A stretch of 64,000 nt of DNA from Ensifer sp. Root278 (GTDB lineage Bacteria > Pseudomonadota > Alphaproteobacteria > Rhizobiales > Rhizobiaceae). The first letter of the stretch is position 1; each line of letters opens with the position of its first letter. The stretch is from positions 1 through 64,000 of the forward strand of contig NZ_LMJJ01000014.1 in NCBI RefSeq assembly GCF_001429285.1. The letters are read 5' to 3'. Position numbers and translations under genes: made by a program. Below are positions 1 to 8,803 of the stretch, piece after piece. The notes under the pieces were generated by a model. The model saw only the letters and a list, made by a program, of their open reading frames with translations. It had not been told where the DNA came from and ran no database searches.

Positions 1-1
1 G

Positions 2-220
2 GGCATCGCCAACCCGATCGCGATGATCGCCTCCTTTGCCATGTGCCTGCGTTATTCCTTCAACCTGGTGAGGGAAGCCGACAATCTGGAGAAGGCGATC
101 GCCGCCGTGCTCGACCAGGGCATCCGCACCGGCGACATCATGGCCGAGGGTGCGAAGAAGGTCGGCACGACGGAAATGGGCGACGCCATCCTCGCCGCGT
201 TCAAGGCACTGTCGGCCTGA
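2..220 (+). CDS. leuB: 3-isopropylmalate dehydrogenase, C-terminal end (partial)
   Basis: The gene enters from the left edge; 72 codons and the stop are visible. The segment carries the C-terminal pattern of isocitrate/isopropylmalate dehydrogenases: GIANPIA, then a helix with LRYSF, then GIRTGDI and an EMGDAIL end. In leucine synthesis the enzyme oxidatively decarboxylates 3-isopropylmalate with NAD in the cytoplasm. Other members of the family (tartrate dehydrogenase, homoisocitrate dehydrogenase) share the fold, so the leuB symbol rests on the close fit of this tail to LeuB. A clear terminator follows 55 bases after the stop, so this is the last gene of its transcript. Confidence 0.85.
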   Translation, partial: GIANPIAMIASFAMCLRYSFNLVREADNLEKAIAAVLDQGIRTGDIMAEGAKKVGTTEMGDAILAAFKALSA

Positions 221-274
221 GCCACCAACGATTCCAGTCGGCGTGATCTGACGCCGACCTGCAGACAAGAACAG

Positions 275-304
275 ACACCTCCGGCACACATCCGGAGGTG
301 TTTT
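275..304 (+). terminator. Rho-independent terminator after leuB
   Basis: A perfect 10-bp stem (ACACCTCCGG with CCGGAGGTGT) with a 7-base loop is followed by a short T run, directly downstream of the leuB stop. Confidence 0.85.
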
Positions 305-598
305 GCGTTTGCTGATCTCGTACAAACAAGATTGCGAGCTGTTACTGCGACGTCGCAGAAAGGAAGAGGACGTAACCAGATCCTCCTCATTTCTGTGCCT
401 GTCACAGAAATCCAGCCAGACCAAGTCCTTGGGCTGAAAGGCCCTTGACCCGACGGACGTCGGGTCGCTGGATCCCCGCCACAGGGGCGAGGATGAGGGA
501 GATTGGGTTGGCTCCTCTCGGAAAATCGAAAACTTCCGGGTTGAGCAGCGGTCCTCTCCGATGATGTTGCGCCGCCTGTCAGCGGGCGGCCGCGTGCG
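305..598. repeat. Gene-free spacer with several strong inverted repeats
   Basis: No convincing gene lies between leuB and the leftward operon that ends at 599. The spacer holds a perfect 14-base palindrome at 345-358 (CTGCGACGTCGCAG), a 9-bp hairpin at 389-411 (ATTTCTGTG/CACAGAAAT, loop of 5), an 8-bp hairpin at 447-466 (GACCCGAC/GTCGGGTC, loop of 4) and a 6-bp hairpin at 571-590 (GCCGCC/GGCGGC). The last may end the leftward operon, though it lacks a T run. The density of hairpins resembles the intergenic mosaic repeats of rhizobia; I cannot name the family from sequence alone. Confidence 0.6.
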
Positions 599-1348
599 TC
601 AGATCGTAATGCCACCATCGATATTGATCGCCTGGCCGGTGATGAAGGCTGCTTCGTCGGAGGCGAGGAAGGCGCAGATGGCGGCAACCTCCTCCACCGT
701 GCCGAAGCGTCCGGCCGGCTGGCGGCTGATGAAAGACCGGTAAGCCTCGTCACGGCTTCCCAGCTTCTCGCCGAGTTCGCCGATGCGCTCCTCCAGAGAA
801 GGCGACGCGATCGTTCCGGGGCAGATCGAATTGCAGCGAATGCCATGGGACACATAGTCGGCGGCGACCGCCTTGGTGAGACCGATGACACCGCCCTTGG
901 CGGCACCATAGGCGGCGCGCCGCGGAAAGCCCTTGATCGACGAGGCAACCGAACCGATGGTGATGATGCTGCCGCCTTCGGCCTTCATCTTCGGGATCGC
1001 GCCGGCAATGACGTTATAGGCGCTGTCGAGCGTGATGTTGACCGAGCGACGCCAGTCCTCGGCCGAGCACTCCTCGATCGTGCCCTGGTGCACATAGCCG
1101 ACCGCATGGACGAGAATGTCGACCCGTGCGAAGCCGGCGAAGTAGGCGGCGACTGCCGCGTGATCCGTCGCATCGAGCGTCGTCGTTGCGGCACCGTCGA
1201 GCGTTGCGAGCAGGTCGGCATTGATGTCGCTGGCGTGGACCTCCGCACCCTCGGCCATCAACCGCTCGGCAACGGCACGGCCGATGCCCTGGCCTGCGGC
1301 GGTGATCACGGCCACGCGTCCGGCCGATCGTCCCGTATTTCCATTCAT
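599..1348 (-). CDS. Short-chain dehydrogenase, 2-keto-3-deoxy-L-fuconate 4-dehydrogenase-like
   Basis: This is a 249-residue classical SDR. The NAD-binding motif TAAGQGIG is at residues 16-23, the catalytic Ser is near 133-136 and the YxxxK pair is Tyr147/Lys151. It ends in the usual INIDGG tail. It most resembles the DHRS6/2-keto-3-deoxy-L-fuconate dehydrogenase branch, which oxidises a 2-keto-3-deoxy sugar acid at C4 to the 2,4-diketo acid. Its neighbour 23 bases upstream is an FAH-family hydrolase of the type that cleaves exactly such diketo acids, which supports this step. It is the last gene of the ten-gene leftward operon. A ribosome site (AAAGG) precedes the ATG. The substrate (fuconate, rhamnonate or another 6-deoxy acid) is inferred. 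Confidence 0.8.
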   Translation of the reverse strand: MNGNTGRSAGRVAVITAAGQGIGRAVAERLMAEGAEVHASDINADLLATLDGAATTTLDATDHAAVAAYFAGFARVDILVHAVGYVHQGTIEECSAEDWRRSVNITLDSAYNVIAGAIPKMKAEGGSIITIGSVASSIKGFPRRAAYGAAKGGVIGLTKAVAADYVSHGIRCNSICPGTIASPSLEERIGELGEKLGSRDEAYRSFISRQPAGRFGTVEEVAAICAFLASDEAAFITGQAINIDGGITI

Positions 1349-1370
1349 GGTCAGGCCTTTCCGTATCGAT

Positions 1371-2213
1371 CTAGAGGGACTGAACGATCAGCCGCTGGCG
1401 GCCGAGGCCGTCGATCCCGAGTTCCACCACATCGCCGGGCTTCAGATAGCGCGGCGGCCTTTTGCCCATGCCGACGCCCGGCGGCGTGCCGGTGCAGATG
1501 AGATCGCCCGGCTCCAGCACGCAGAACTCGCTCATGTAGGAGACGATGGTCGCGACATCGAAGATCATGCGCGCGGTGGTGCCTACCTGCATGCGTTCGC
1601 CGTTGACGTCGAGCCACATGGAAAGCGCCTGCGGGTCCGGCACTTCGTCGCGGGTGACGAGCCAGGGGCCTGTCGGGCAGAAATTGGGAAAACTCTTGCC
1701 CTTCACCCATTGGCCGCCGCGCTCCATCTGCCAGGCGCGCTCGGAGACATCGTTGACAACTGTGTAACCGAAGACGTGATCCATCGCGTCGGCGCGCGAT
1801 ACGTTCAGCGCGCGCGCGCCGATGACGATGCCCAGTTCGACTTCCCAGTCGAGCTTCGACATTTTTTCGGAATGGAGAAGCGGCGCGTTCGGACCGCAAT
1901 AGGTGCCGGCCGCCTTGTTGAAAAGGATCGGTTCAGTCGGCACCGGCAGGCCCGCTTCTTCCGCGTGGTCGGAATAGTTGAGCCCGACACACCAGATCGT
2001 TCCCGGCCTTGCGACCGGCGGCAGGATATCGGCGTCGATCACCGGCACCACGGGCAGGGCCGATAGATCAATACCAGACAGCGCCACCCTGACAGCTGAC
2101 AGGGTTTCCGCCGTGAAGTCCTGCACGAGCGAGGAGACATCCCGCGCCCGACCCTCGCCATCGAGGATGCAGGGCACGGCGAAGCCGTCGACGGTGAGGC
2201 GCAACAATTTCAT
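1371..2213 (-). CDS. FAH-family 2,4-diketo-3-deoxy-aldonate hydrolase
   Basis: The protein has 280 residues and a fumarylacetoacetate-hydrolase fold. An N-terminal cap is followed by the catalytic domain with the family signatures CVGLNYSDHA, the acidic metal site WEVELGIVIG and the late motif DLICTGTPPGVGMG. It resembles the 2,4-diketo-3-deoxy-L-rhamnonate/L-fuconate hydrolases that split the diketo acid into pyruvate and L-lactate. It lies between the epimerase (41-base gap) and the SDR that would make its substrate, so the two form the terminal pair of the pathway. An AAAGG site sits just before the ATG. Other FAH members act on aromatic ring-cleavage products, but nothing else in this operon is aromatic. 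Confidence 0.82.
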   Translation of the reverse strand: MKLLRLTVDGFAVPCILDGEGRARDVSSLVQDFTAETLSAVRVALSGIDLSALPVVPVIDADILPPVARPGTIWCVGLNYSDHAEEAGLPVPTEPILFNKAAGTYCGPNAPLLHSEKMSKLDWEVELGIVIGARALNVSRADAMDHVFGYTVVNDVSERAWQMERGGQWVKGKSFPNFCPTGPWLVTRDEVPDPQALSMWLDVNGERMQVGTTARMIFDVATIVSYMSEFCVLEPGDLICTGTPPGVGMGKRPPRYLKPGDVVELGIDGLGRQRLIVQSL

Positions 2214-2254
2214 TCTCTTGGCCTTTCAATGCGAAATGTCTGGGCGAGCGACGC

Positions 2255-3277
2255 TCAGCCCAAGCGAGCGGCTTCGACGGAAAGCCGGTAACGGGTGGTG
2301 AAGGTATGGCCGGGCTCGAACGCGATTGCCGTCGCAATGCCGGATGCCGCCAGAGGGTTGGCAGCCGTTGAGATGGAAGGTCCGAGGTCGAAGGCGGAGG
2401 CGATCGGCTCGACGCCGAGCGCCACATGTCGTCCGTCCCAGGGATAGGCCTTGCGGCCGCGGTTGCTGTACCAGAGCAGCAGGCTCGGAAAGTGTTCCTT
2501 CTGCCAGGAAAGCCGCGCGCGAAAACCTTCGTCGCGGTAGTGAAGCGCGACGCTGCCATCGATGCCCGAGAGCTGCAGCAGGTCCTCGGTGTCTTCCATG
2601 AGCGGCACCTGGGTCGCATCCATCGTCGCACCGCAGCGCGCCTCGGCTTTGTCGAGCGACGACCATTGCCGATCGGGCGTGAACAACGCTGCACCCGGTT
2701 CGACATCGCCGGGAACACTCCAGACGCGATCGTAGGCGCCGGGTTCAATGACGACCGAGCCCGGCCGCGGCGACAGGCGAAATGTCGGATGTAGCCCGAT
2801 CGGAAGGCGGCATGGCCGCCGCGCCTCGATTTCCAGCGTGATGTCGATGGCAGCCGCGCTTTGATCCGGAACGATCCGCCGGCGAAGCAACCGGATCGGA
2901 TGGTCGTCGGGGTAGTGGCATTCCATGGTGATCTGGCGGACATCGCAGTCGCCCGAGGTCCAATGGACATTGGAGCCGTGACCATGTGGCACACCGGCAC
3001 CCTCGAAGCTCTCGCCCGTTGCGGACCAGCCTGCGGGGAGCGACCGGTTGGTGTCGCTGCCGAAGGGGACGCAGGGCCATTCGCCGCGCAGTTGTTGCAG
3101 AATTTCCGGCAGTGTCTCGCGCTCGGGATCATTGCCCCAAGGCGCGACATGCAGCGGGCTGACCTGACGTCCATCCGGCAGCAGGAACAGCACGGGGCCG
3201 AGCATGCCGCCGAGCGACTGCACCGAAAGGCACCCATGCGCCCAGGCAAGGGCGCGTCGTGTCGTCTCCGCGCTCAC
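2255..3277 (-). CDS. Aldose 1-epimerase family protein (mutarotase)
   Basis: The protein has 340 residues and a galactose-mutarotase-like beta-sandwich. Recognisable parts are the central PHGHGSN segment, the LHPTFRL strand that carries a catalytic-type His, and the late LGVEPIASAFD segment with the acidic residue. I chose a GTG start whose bases overlap the stop of the upstream lactonase gene (GTGA); longer in-frame readings run through that gene and are unlikely. The enzyme would equilibrate the anomers of the sugar before or during its oxidation to a lactone. The tight overlap with the SMP-30 gene suggests translational coupling. Confidence 0.8.
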   Translation of the reverse strand: MSAETTRRALAWAHGCLSVQSLGGMLGPVLFLLPDGRQVSPLHVAPWGNDPERETLPEILQQLRGEWPCVPFGSDTNRSLPAGWSATGESFEGAGVPHGHGSNVHWTSGDCDVRQITMECHYPDDHPIRLLRRRIVPDQSAAAIDITLEIEARRPCRLPIGLHPTFRLSPRPGSVVIEPGAYDRVWSVPGDVEPGAALFTPDRQWSSLDKAEARCGATMDATQVPLMEDTEDLLQLSGIDGSVALHYRDEGFRARLSWQKEHFPSLLLWYSNRGRKAYPWDGRHVALGVEPIASAFDLGPSISTAANPLAASGIATAIAFEPGHTFTTRYRLSVEAARLG

Positions 3278-4167
3278 TTGGTCGCTACCCCGTAGCGGTT
3301 TTCCGGAAGGCCCGCGACCTCGACCCGCATTGCATAGAGGCTGCCGGCCAGGCGCTCCTCCGGCCCCGAGCCGGCGGTGGTGATGTAAAGCGTCTTCAGA
3401 TCCGCCCCGCCAAAGGTGCAGGTGGTGATGTTGGTGACCGGCATGTCGATCGCCTCGGCAAGACTGCCGTCGGGCGCGATGCGCGTTATGCAACGGCCGC
3501 CATAGCGGCAGTTCCAGAGAAAGCCTTCGCTGTCGATCGCCGAACCGTCGGGCGAACCTCGGTCGAACCCGGTGAAGAAATGCCGCTCTTCCGATATCGC
3601 CCCCACCTTGGCATCGTAGTCGTAGGCGTAGATCTCGTTTGCCAGCGTATCGCCGAAATAGAAGGTGCATCGGTCCGGACTCCAGCAGAGGGTGTTGGAA
3701 ATACCGAGCCCATGCCGCCATTCGCTGACGGCGCCATCCGGCGCGATCCGGTAGAGAATGCCCTCTCCCGGCCCAACCTCGCCAAGCTGACCATCGGGCA
3801 GAACGTTGTTCTTCATCGAACCGACCCAGAAATTCCCGGCCGGGTCGGCGCGACCATCATTGAGCCGCACCCGCGGCGTACCGGGCAGGACGAAGCCGTG
3901 ATCCTCGCGCCGGTCGGTCTGCGGCCACCACCAGATCAGCTTCGATCCAAGCGCGACGAGCAGCCGGCCGTCTTCCTCAGTCAGCGAGATCGCGACCACC
4001 GGCTCCTCGAACAACCAGGTCCGGACGGCACGCGTCGCTTCGTCATAGCGATGGATCAGGAAGCGGTTGATGTCGGTCCAGTAGAGCGCCGCCTCCGCCG
4101 TCGACCAGACGGCGCCCTCGCCGCAGCGGTCGCCGACGGGCGCGACACAGATGAGATCGCGTGCCAT
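3274..4167 (-). CDS. SMP-30/gluconolactonase-family sugar lactonase
   Basis: This 297-residue six-bladed beta-propeller of the SMP-30/regucalcin family has the metal ligands in place: Glu17 in GEGAVW, Asn158 in GISNTLCW and Asp207 in GSPDGSAID, plus the substrate-contacting RLNDGRADP segment at 101-109. Such enzymes hydrolyse aldonolactones (L-fucono-, L-arabino- or gluconolactone) to the free acid. It sits between the UxuA-like dehydratase (9-base gap) and the epimerase (overlap), as expected for the second step of an oxidative sugar pathway. Which lactone it uses cannot be told from sequence. Confidence 0.88.
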   Translation of the reverse strand: MARDLICVAPVGDRCGEGAVWSTAEAALYWTDINRFLIHRYDEATRAVRTWLFEEPVVAISLTEEDGRLLVALGSKLIWWWPQTDRREDHGFVLPGTPRVRLNDGRADPAGNFWVGSMKNNVLPDGQLGEVGPGEGILYRIAPDGAVSEWRHGLGISNTLCWSPDRCTFYFGDTLANEIYAYDYDAKVGAISEERHFFTGFDRGSPDGSAIDSEGFLWNCRYGGRCITRIAPDGSLAEAIDMPVTNITTCTFGGADLKTLYITTAGSGPEERLAGSLYAMRVEVAGLPENRYGVATK

Positions 4168-4176
4168 CTGCGTCTC

Positions 4177-5289
4177 CTATTCCGCTGCCACTCTCGTCGG
4201 GATCGACTGCGACGGCCCAAGCGCCTCAGCGTTTTGCACCAGCGCCTTCATGTAGCCGAGCGCAAAAGCCTTGCCGGCGTGCCAGGAGGCGCCGCAGGTC
4301 ATCGCCGGCGTATGATCCGGGATCATCACGCCCTGATAGTTCTCGTCACGTAGGATGCGGATGATTTCGGCCATGTCGATATCACCCTCGTCGACGAAGG
4401 TTTCGACATAACGCGGCATCTTTCCGCGTACGTTGCGGAAATGGATGTAGCCAATGCGGCCGGAGCGGGCGAAACGGCGGACGTGCTCATAGATATCGCC
4501 GCCCGGCATCTCCTGCAGCGAGCCGAGGCAGAGCTCCAGGCCGTTCGACGGCGAGTCGACGATGGCCATCAGCCGGTCGTATTTTTCTGGCCGATTGACG
4601 AGCCGCGCAGTCCCGCGCAACTCCTCCGCCGGCGGATCATCCGGATGGGCGCCGAGCACCACACCCGCCTCCTCGGCGACCGGGACGACTTCCTTCAAGA
4701 AATGGGCAAGCCGATCCCAGAGCTCCGCCGAACTGACGGAGACCGAAGCGGCTCCCGCGACACCACGGCGGTAGCGCATGTTCCAGACCATGCCGTCGGG
4801 AATCGGCGCATCCGGGCTTGGCGCGATGCTGTTTTCGACCCCGAAGCCGACGGACTCGGCGCCACCACGGGCATAGGGGCCGCGTGTCCAGCCATAGACG
4901 CCGGCGAGCGAGAAGTTATAGCCGATGCAGGGGATGCCGGCGCGACCGGCATCGCGGATCAGCTGTTTCAGCCCCTCGATCTGCTGGGCGCGCTCAGGTC
5001 CATCGAGAAGCACGTCGAACCAAAAGCGCGGCGAGAAATTCTCGATCGCCGCGATCTCCAGGCCGCCGGCGCGCACGTCCTTCACCAGTGCCGACAGCTC
5101 CTCGTAAGTCCAGAGCCGGTCGCCGGAACAATCGCCCCAGCCGCCCTGGTCACCGCTGTCAATCTTCGGATCCTTGCCGGCGAAATAGTTGGTCAGATGC
5201 GCGACCACATGGGTCGCACCTGCCTGCTGCGCAAACTGAAAATTGTCCGGGGTGAGCTGTTCCCGGTAAAGCCCGAGGCCGATCTTCAT
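4177..5289 (-). CDS. UxuA-like (mannonate dehydratase family) sugar-acid dehydratase paralogue
   Basis: The protein has 370 residues and a xylose-isomerase-like TIM barrel of the UxuA family, clearly divergent from the true UxuA at 10825. It keeps counterparts of the metal and catalytic sites: HPDDPP, LCLGS, HFRNVRG and PDHTPAM. The start MKIGLGLY at 5289 has an AGGAA site eight to nine bases upstream; longer in-frame readings enter the neighbouring SDR. Within this operon it fills the place usually held by an enolase-superfamily fuconate or rhamnonate dehydratase: aldonate to 2-keto-3-deoxy-aldonate. That role is inferred from context. D-mannonate itself remains possible. Confidence 0.85.
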   Translation of the reverse strand: MKIGLGLYREQLTPDNFQFAQQAGATHVVAHLTNYFAGKDPKIDSGDQGGWGDCSGDRLWTYEELSALVKDVRAGGLEIAAIENFSPRFWFDVLLDGPERAQQIEGLKQLIRDAGRAGIPCIGYNFSLAGVYGWTRGPYARGGAESVGFGVENSIAPSPDAPIPDGMVWNMRYRRGVAGAASVSVSSAELWDRLAHFLKEVVPVAEEAGVVLGAHPDDPPAEELRGTARLVNRPEKYDRLMAIVDSPSNGLELCLGSLQEMPGGDIYEHVRRFARSGRIGYIHFRNVRGKMPRYVETFVDEGDIDMAEIIRILRDENYQGVMIPDHTPAMTCGASWHAGKAFALGYMKALVQNAEALGPSQSIPTRVAAE

Positions 5290-5308
5290 CTTATCAATTC
5301 CTGTCTGA

Positions 5309-6094
5309 TTACTTGACGCCGATACCGGCAGTGAGGCCGCCGTCGATGCGGAAATCCGAACCGGTGACGAAAGCGGCGCGGTCGGAGGCGAGATAGGCGA
5401 CGAGTTCCGCCACCTCCTCCGGCTCACCGATGCGTCCGACCGGGTGCGCGGCGCCGAAGCGGGCGAAGGCTTCCGCCTCGCTGACGCCCTCGCCGCCATA
5501 GGTGCGGGCCGCGAGCGAGAGCAGCGGCGTGCGTACGGAGCCGGGACTGACCGAGTTTACCCGAACCTTCGCCGCCGCATGGTCCAGCGCCATGGCACGG
5601 GTCAGCGCATGGATCGCGCCCTTGGAGGCGACATAGGCCGCAACGTTCTGCTGGCAGGCATGGCCCTGCACCGAGGAAATGTTGACGATGGCGCCGCCGC
5701 CGCGCTTCATCATTTCCGGAATACCGAAGCGACCGGTCAGATAGATCGAGCCGACATTGACCGAGAGGCAGCGCGCAAAGGTCTCGGCGCTGGTATCGAG
5801 AACCGTGCCATAGGGATGAACGGCCGCCGCATTGACGATGATGTCCAGCCCGCCACGGCGCAGCACCGCTTCGCGCACCGCTGCCTCCACCTCAGCCTCG
5901 ACGGAGACGTCCGTCAGCCGTGTCGACATCGGCAGGTCGCGTTCTTTGGCAATCCGATCGAAGATCTCATTGATGGCGACGTCATTGCCGCAGGCCAGCA
6001 CAGTCGCCCCTGATGAAGCCAGACGGATTGCCGAGGCGAGGCCGATCCCTGAGGTGCCGGTGACCAGCGCGATTTTTCCCTTGAATTCAGTCAT
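5309..6094 (-). CDS. Short-chain dehydrogenase, probable sugar 1-dehydrogenase
   Basis: This 261-residue classical SDR has the nucleotide motif TGTSGIG at 12-18, NAA at 88-90, catalytic Ser140/141, Tyr154 and Lys158, and the C-terminal RIDGGLT. The ATG at 6094 is preceded by GGAGA; longer readings add only untranslated leader. It is the first enzyme gene after the importer and lies 19 bases before the dehydratase. The operon has two SDRs. One (599) pairs with the diketo hydrolase, so this one is the better candidate for the first step, oxidation of the free sugar to its lactone. Coenzyme and substrate are not readable. Confidence 0.78.
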   Translation of the reverse strand: MTEFKGKIALVTGTSGIGLASAIRLASSGATVLACGNDVAINEIFDRIAKERDLPMSTRLTDVSVEAEVEAAVREAVLRRGGLDIIVNAAAVHPYGTVLDTSAETFARCLSVNVGSIYLTGRFGIPEMMKRGGGAIVNISSVQGHACQQNVAAYVASKGAIHALTRAMALDHAAAKVRVNSVSPGSVRTPLLSLAARTYGGEGVSEAEAFARFGAAHPVGRIGEPEEVAELVAYLASDRAAFVTGSDFRIDGGLTAGIGVK

Positions 6095-6170
6095 GATTGT
6101 CTCCGCGATGGATCGCGATGGTCTCGGGCCGCACAGACCCGAAATCACAAGCGTGATCGATTTTCTTGAG

Positions 6171-6196
6171 GGAGCGGGATGCGAGCACCCCGCTCC
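6171..6196 (-). other. Stem-loop between the importer and enzyme genes
   Basis: An 8-bp stem (GGAGCGGG/CCCGCTCC) lies just after the permease stop. There is no T run on the leftward transcript, so it is more likely an mRNA-stabilising or attenuating hairpin than a terminator. Confidence 0.4.
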
Positions 6197-6200
6197 GGTC

Positions 6201-7193
6201 TCAACGCACCCGTTCCAGGACCTGGTTGAGAAGCACGGCGCCGAGGATGATCCCGCCGCGCACGACGTATTGCCAGTACTCGCTGACATTCATCAGCGTC
6301 ATGCCGTTGGAGATGCAGCCGAGGAAAAGGACCCCGATCAGCGTGCCCCAGATACGGCCCTTGCCGCCGAAGAGTGACGTGCCGCCGATGATGACGGCCG
6401 CGATCACGTCGAGCTCCATGCCGGTTGCCGTCGTCCCGGTTCCAGCCCCAATCTGCGAGGCGATCAGCGTGCCGGACACGGCGGTCAGCGCGCCGGTGAG
6501 GCCGAGCGTCAGCGCCTTCACCTTCCAGATGTCGATGCCGGAAAGGCGTGCGGCCTCCATATTGCCGCCGACGGCATAAACCTCGCGGCCGAAGCTCGTG
6601 TACTTCATCAGGAAGTGCATGCCGGCAAAGGTCAGCGCGAAGATATAGACCGGGAACGGAATGCCGAAGAGATAGCCGCCGCCGAGGAAATCGAAGCCCA
6701 GCGGGAAGGACGACATCGGGAAGCCGCCGGTGATCAGGTTGGCGACACCGCGCAGCGCCGCGAAAAGCGCGAGCGTGGTGATGAAGGTCGGCACGTTGAA
6801 CCATTGCCGGAAGCGACCGGTGAGGTAGCCGAGCGTGAAGCCGAGTAACAGCGCCACGCCAAAACCGACCGTGACCGCACCCCAGTCGCCGAAGACACCG
6901 GCGAAGCGGTCGGCGAACCAGGCGACGATGCAGCCGGCGAGCGCGGCACCGGCTCCGACCGAAAGGTCGATTTCGCCGCTGATGATCACGGCGGTCATGC
7001 CGAAGGCGATGATGCCGAGCATCGAGACCGTGCGCAGCACGTTCAGCACATTGCCGGTAGAGGCGAAGCCGGGCGCGACCAGGATCAGAAAGATCACCAG
7101 CGCCGCGAGAATGATCTCCATCGGGTAGGTTTTGAGGAACTTGAGCGGCGTGTTCTGGCCACCAGCTTCGGTCGTTTGGCTCACAAGTGTCAT
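6201..7193 (-). CDS. Ribose-type (CUT2) sugar ABC transporter permease
   Basis: The protein has 330 residues and is mostly hydrophobic, with about eight to ten membrane segments. It carries the RbsC-family signatures GEIDLSVGA, GGNMEAARLSGI and IGGTSLFGGKGR. It forms the membrane channel of the importer encoded with the ATPase and binding protein. The ATG at 7193 overlaps the TGA of the ATPase gene (ATGA), so the two are coupled. A longer reading starting inside the ATPase gene is not supported. The sugar is not identifiable from the permease; downstream genes suggest a 6-deoxy-hexose or related sugar. Confidence 0.9.
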   Translation of the reverse strand: MTLVSQTTEAGGQNTPLKFLKTYPMEIILAALVIFLILVAPGFASTGNVLNVLRTVSMLGIIAFGMTAVIISGEIDLSVGAGAALAGCIVAWFADRFAGVFGDWGAVTVGFGVALLLGFTLGYLTGRFRQWFNVPTFITTLALFAALRGVANLITGGFPMSSFPLGFDFLGGGYLFGIPFPVYIFALTFAGMHFLMKYTSFGREVYAVGGNMEAARLSGIDIWKVKALTLGLTGALTAVSGTLIASQIGAGTGTTATGMELDVIAAVIIGGTSLFGGKGRIWGTLIGVLFLGCISNGMTLMNVSEYWQYVVRGGIILGAVLLNQVLERVR

Positions 7194-8734
7194 TGCTTGG
7201 CCCCTTCCATGCACAGGCCGTAAAGTTCGGTAAGGTCGGTTTTCGTCGGATCCACCTCGGCGACGACAGCGCCGTGGTGCATGACGAGGATGCGGTCGGC
7301 GACTTCCAGCACTTCCTCGAGTTCCGTCGAGACGAAGAGGCTGGCGAGACCGTCAGCCGCCTGCTGCCAGATGATGTCGAAGATCTGCCGCTTGGCCTGG
7401 ACATCGACGCCGCGGCTCGGCTCGTCGAAGAACATCACCGAGGGCTGCCGGTTCAGCCATTTGCCGATCACCACCTTCTGCTGGTTGCCGCCTGACAGCG
7501 ACGACACCGGCAGTTCCGGATCGCCGCACTTGATGTGCAGATCGGCAATCTGACGGCGGACATGCGGCTGCTCGCGCCGGCGCGAGATGAAGCCGTTGCG
7601 TGAAATCGGCCCGAGGCTCGCCATGCAGAGATTGTCCGCCGTCGAGAGCGACTGCACGAGGCCGACCTCCTTGCGGTTTTCCGGCGTATAGCCGAGCCCG
7701 GCCTTGCGCATGTCGCGCGGGCTGGCACCGGTCATGTCGCGACCGTCGAACGTGACCGAACCGCCGTCGATCCGGTCGGCCCCAAAAATCGCCCGCATGA
7801 GCTCGGTGCGGCCGGCACCAAGCAGACCGGCGATGCCGAGGATCTCGCCGGGATAGAGATCGAAGGAGACATCCTGAAAATGTCCGGCCCGACTGAGATT
7901 GCGGACCTCGAGCACGGGTTTGGCGCGGTCAAGCGTTCGCCGCGGCGGACGTGTGGCGCGCGCCGCATCGCCGAACATCATGCCGACAATCGCGGAAGGC
8001 GTCGTCTCCTTCATCGCAACGGAACCGATATAGTGGCCGTCGCGGATCACCGTGCAAGTATCGGCGATTTCGAAGAGTTCGCTCATGCGGTGGGTGATGT
8101 AGATCATCGTCACGCCACGGGCGCGCAGCCGCTCGATCAGCGCGAAGAGCTGCTTGACCTCGCGGGAAGCGAGCGCCGAGGTCGGCTCGTCCAGAAGCAG
8201 GATAGACGGGTTGAAGGACATTGCCTTGACGATCTCGACCACCTGCTGCTGGCCGACGCTGAGTGCGGAGACCGGTTGGCGGGAATCGATCGCAAGCCCC
8301 ATGTCGGCGAGCAGTTCGCCGGCGCGCCGGTGCAGGCCGGCCCAGTCGACGACGCTAAAGCCGGCGCGGCGGCGGTGCGGCAGCCGACCGAGAAAGATGT
8401 TCTCGCCGACAGAGAGCTCCGGCACCAGCGAGAGCTCCTGGTGGACGGTGACGATGCCGGCGGCAAAGGCATCATGCGGCGATGTGAAATGGCGGTCCTC
8501 GCCATTGACGCTGATCGTGCCGGATGTCGGCTCGGTCACGCCGGCGAGAAGCTTGACAAGCGTCGACTTGCCCGAGCCGTTCTTGCCCATGAGGGCATGC
8601 ACCTGGCCGGGTGCGAAGCTGTGGGTGAATTCGGAGAGGGCTACAGTCGGGCCGTAACGCTTGGTCACGGTCCGAAAGTCCAGCCGTCCCTGCACCCCTT
8701 GCAACGCGGCTGACCTTGGCTGCGGATAACTCAT
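7190..8734 (-). CDS. Ribose-type (CUT2) sugar ABC transporter ATP-binding protein, double domain
   Basis: The protein has 514 residues and two fused ATPase domains, as in RbsA/XylG. The N-terminal half is canonical: Walker A GKNGSGKST, signature LSVGQQQ and Walker B ILLLDEPTSAL. The C-terminal half has the degenerate Walker A GLLGAGRTE, signature LSGGNQQ and an acidic FFDEPSRGVD, the usual asymmetry of this family. It energises uptake at the inner face of the membrane. It follows the binding-protein gene after a 69-base spacer with a strong hairpin and overlaps the permease gene by 4 bases. Confidence 0.92.
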   Translation of the reverse strand: MSYPQPRSAALQGVQGRLDFRTVTKRYGPTVALSEFTHSFAPGQVHALMGKNGSGKSTLVKLLAGVTEPTSGTISVNGEDRHFTSPHDAFAAGIVTVHQELSLVPELSVGENIFLGRLPHRRRAGFSVVDWAGLHRRAGELLADMGLAIDSRQPVSALSVGQQQVVEIVKAMSFNPSILLLDEPTSALASREVKQLFALIERLRARGVTMIYITHRMSELFEIADTCTVIRDGHYIGSVAMKETTPSAIVGMMFGDAARATRPPRRTLDRAKPVLEVRNLSRAGHFQDVSFDLYPGEILGIAGLLGAGRTELMRAIFGADRIDGGSVTFDGRDMTGASPRDMRKAGLGYTPENRKEVGLVQSLSTADNLCMASLGPISRNGFISRRREQPHVRRQIADLHIKCGDPELPVSSLSGGNQQKVVIGKWLNRQPSVMFFDEPSRGVDVQAKRQIFDIIWQQAADGLASLFVSTELEEVLEVADRILVMHHGAVVAEVDPTKTDLTELYGLCMEGAKQ

Positions 8735-8761
8735 GCGGATTTCCTGCTGTCGGCGGCGAAG

Positions 8762-8786
8762 GAGCGGCGGGCGATGCCCGCCGCTC
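8762..8786 (-). other. Perfect hairpin between binding-protein and ATPase genes
   Basis: An 11-bp perfect stem (GAGCGGCGGGC/GCCCGCCGCTC) with a GAT triloop sits just after the binding-protein stop, with no T run. Its position is typical of 3' stabilising stem-loops that keep binding-protein mRNA more abundant than the membrane components. Confidence 0.6.
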
Positions 8787-8803
8787 GGTTCACTCTTAGG
8801 CTC

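Noticed and set aside
5290-5499. N-terminal extension of the UxuA-like dehydratase
   Set aside because: The extra residues overlap the SDR gene, lack family similarity and are Ser/Arg-rich; the start at 5289 has a ribosome site.
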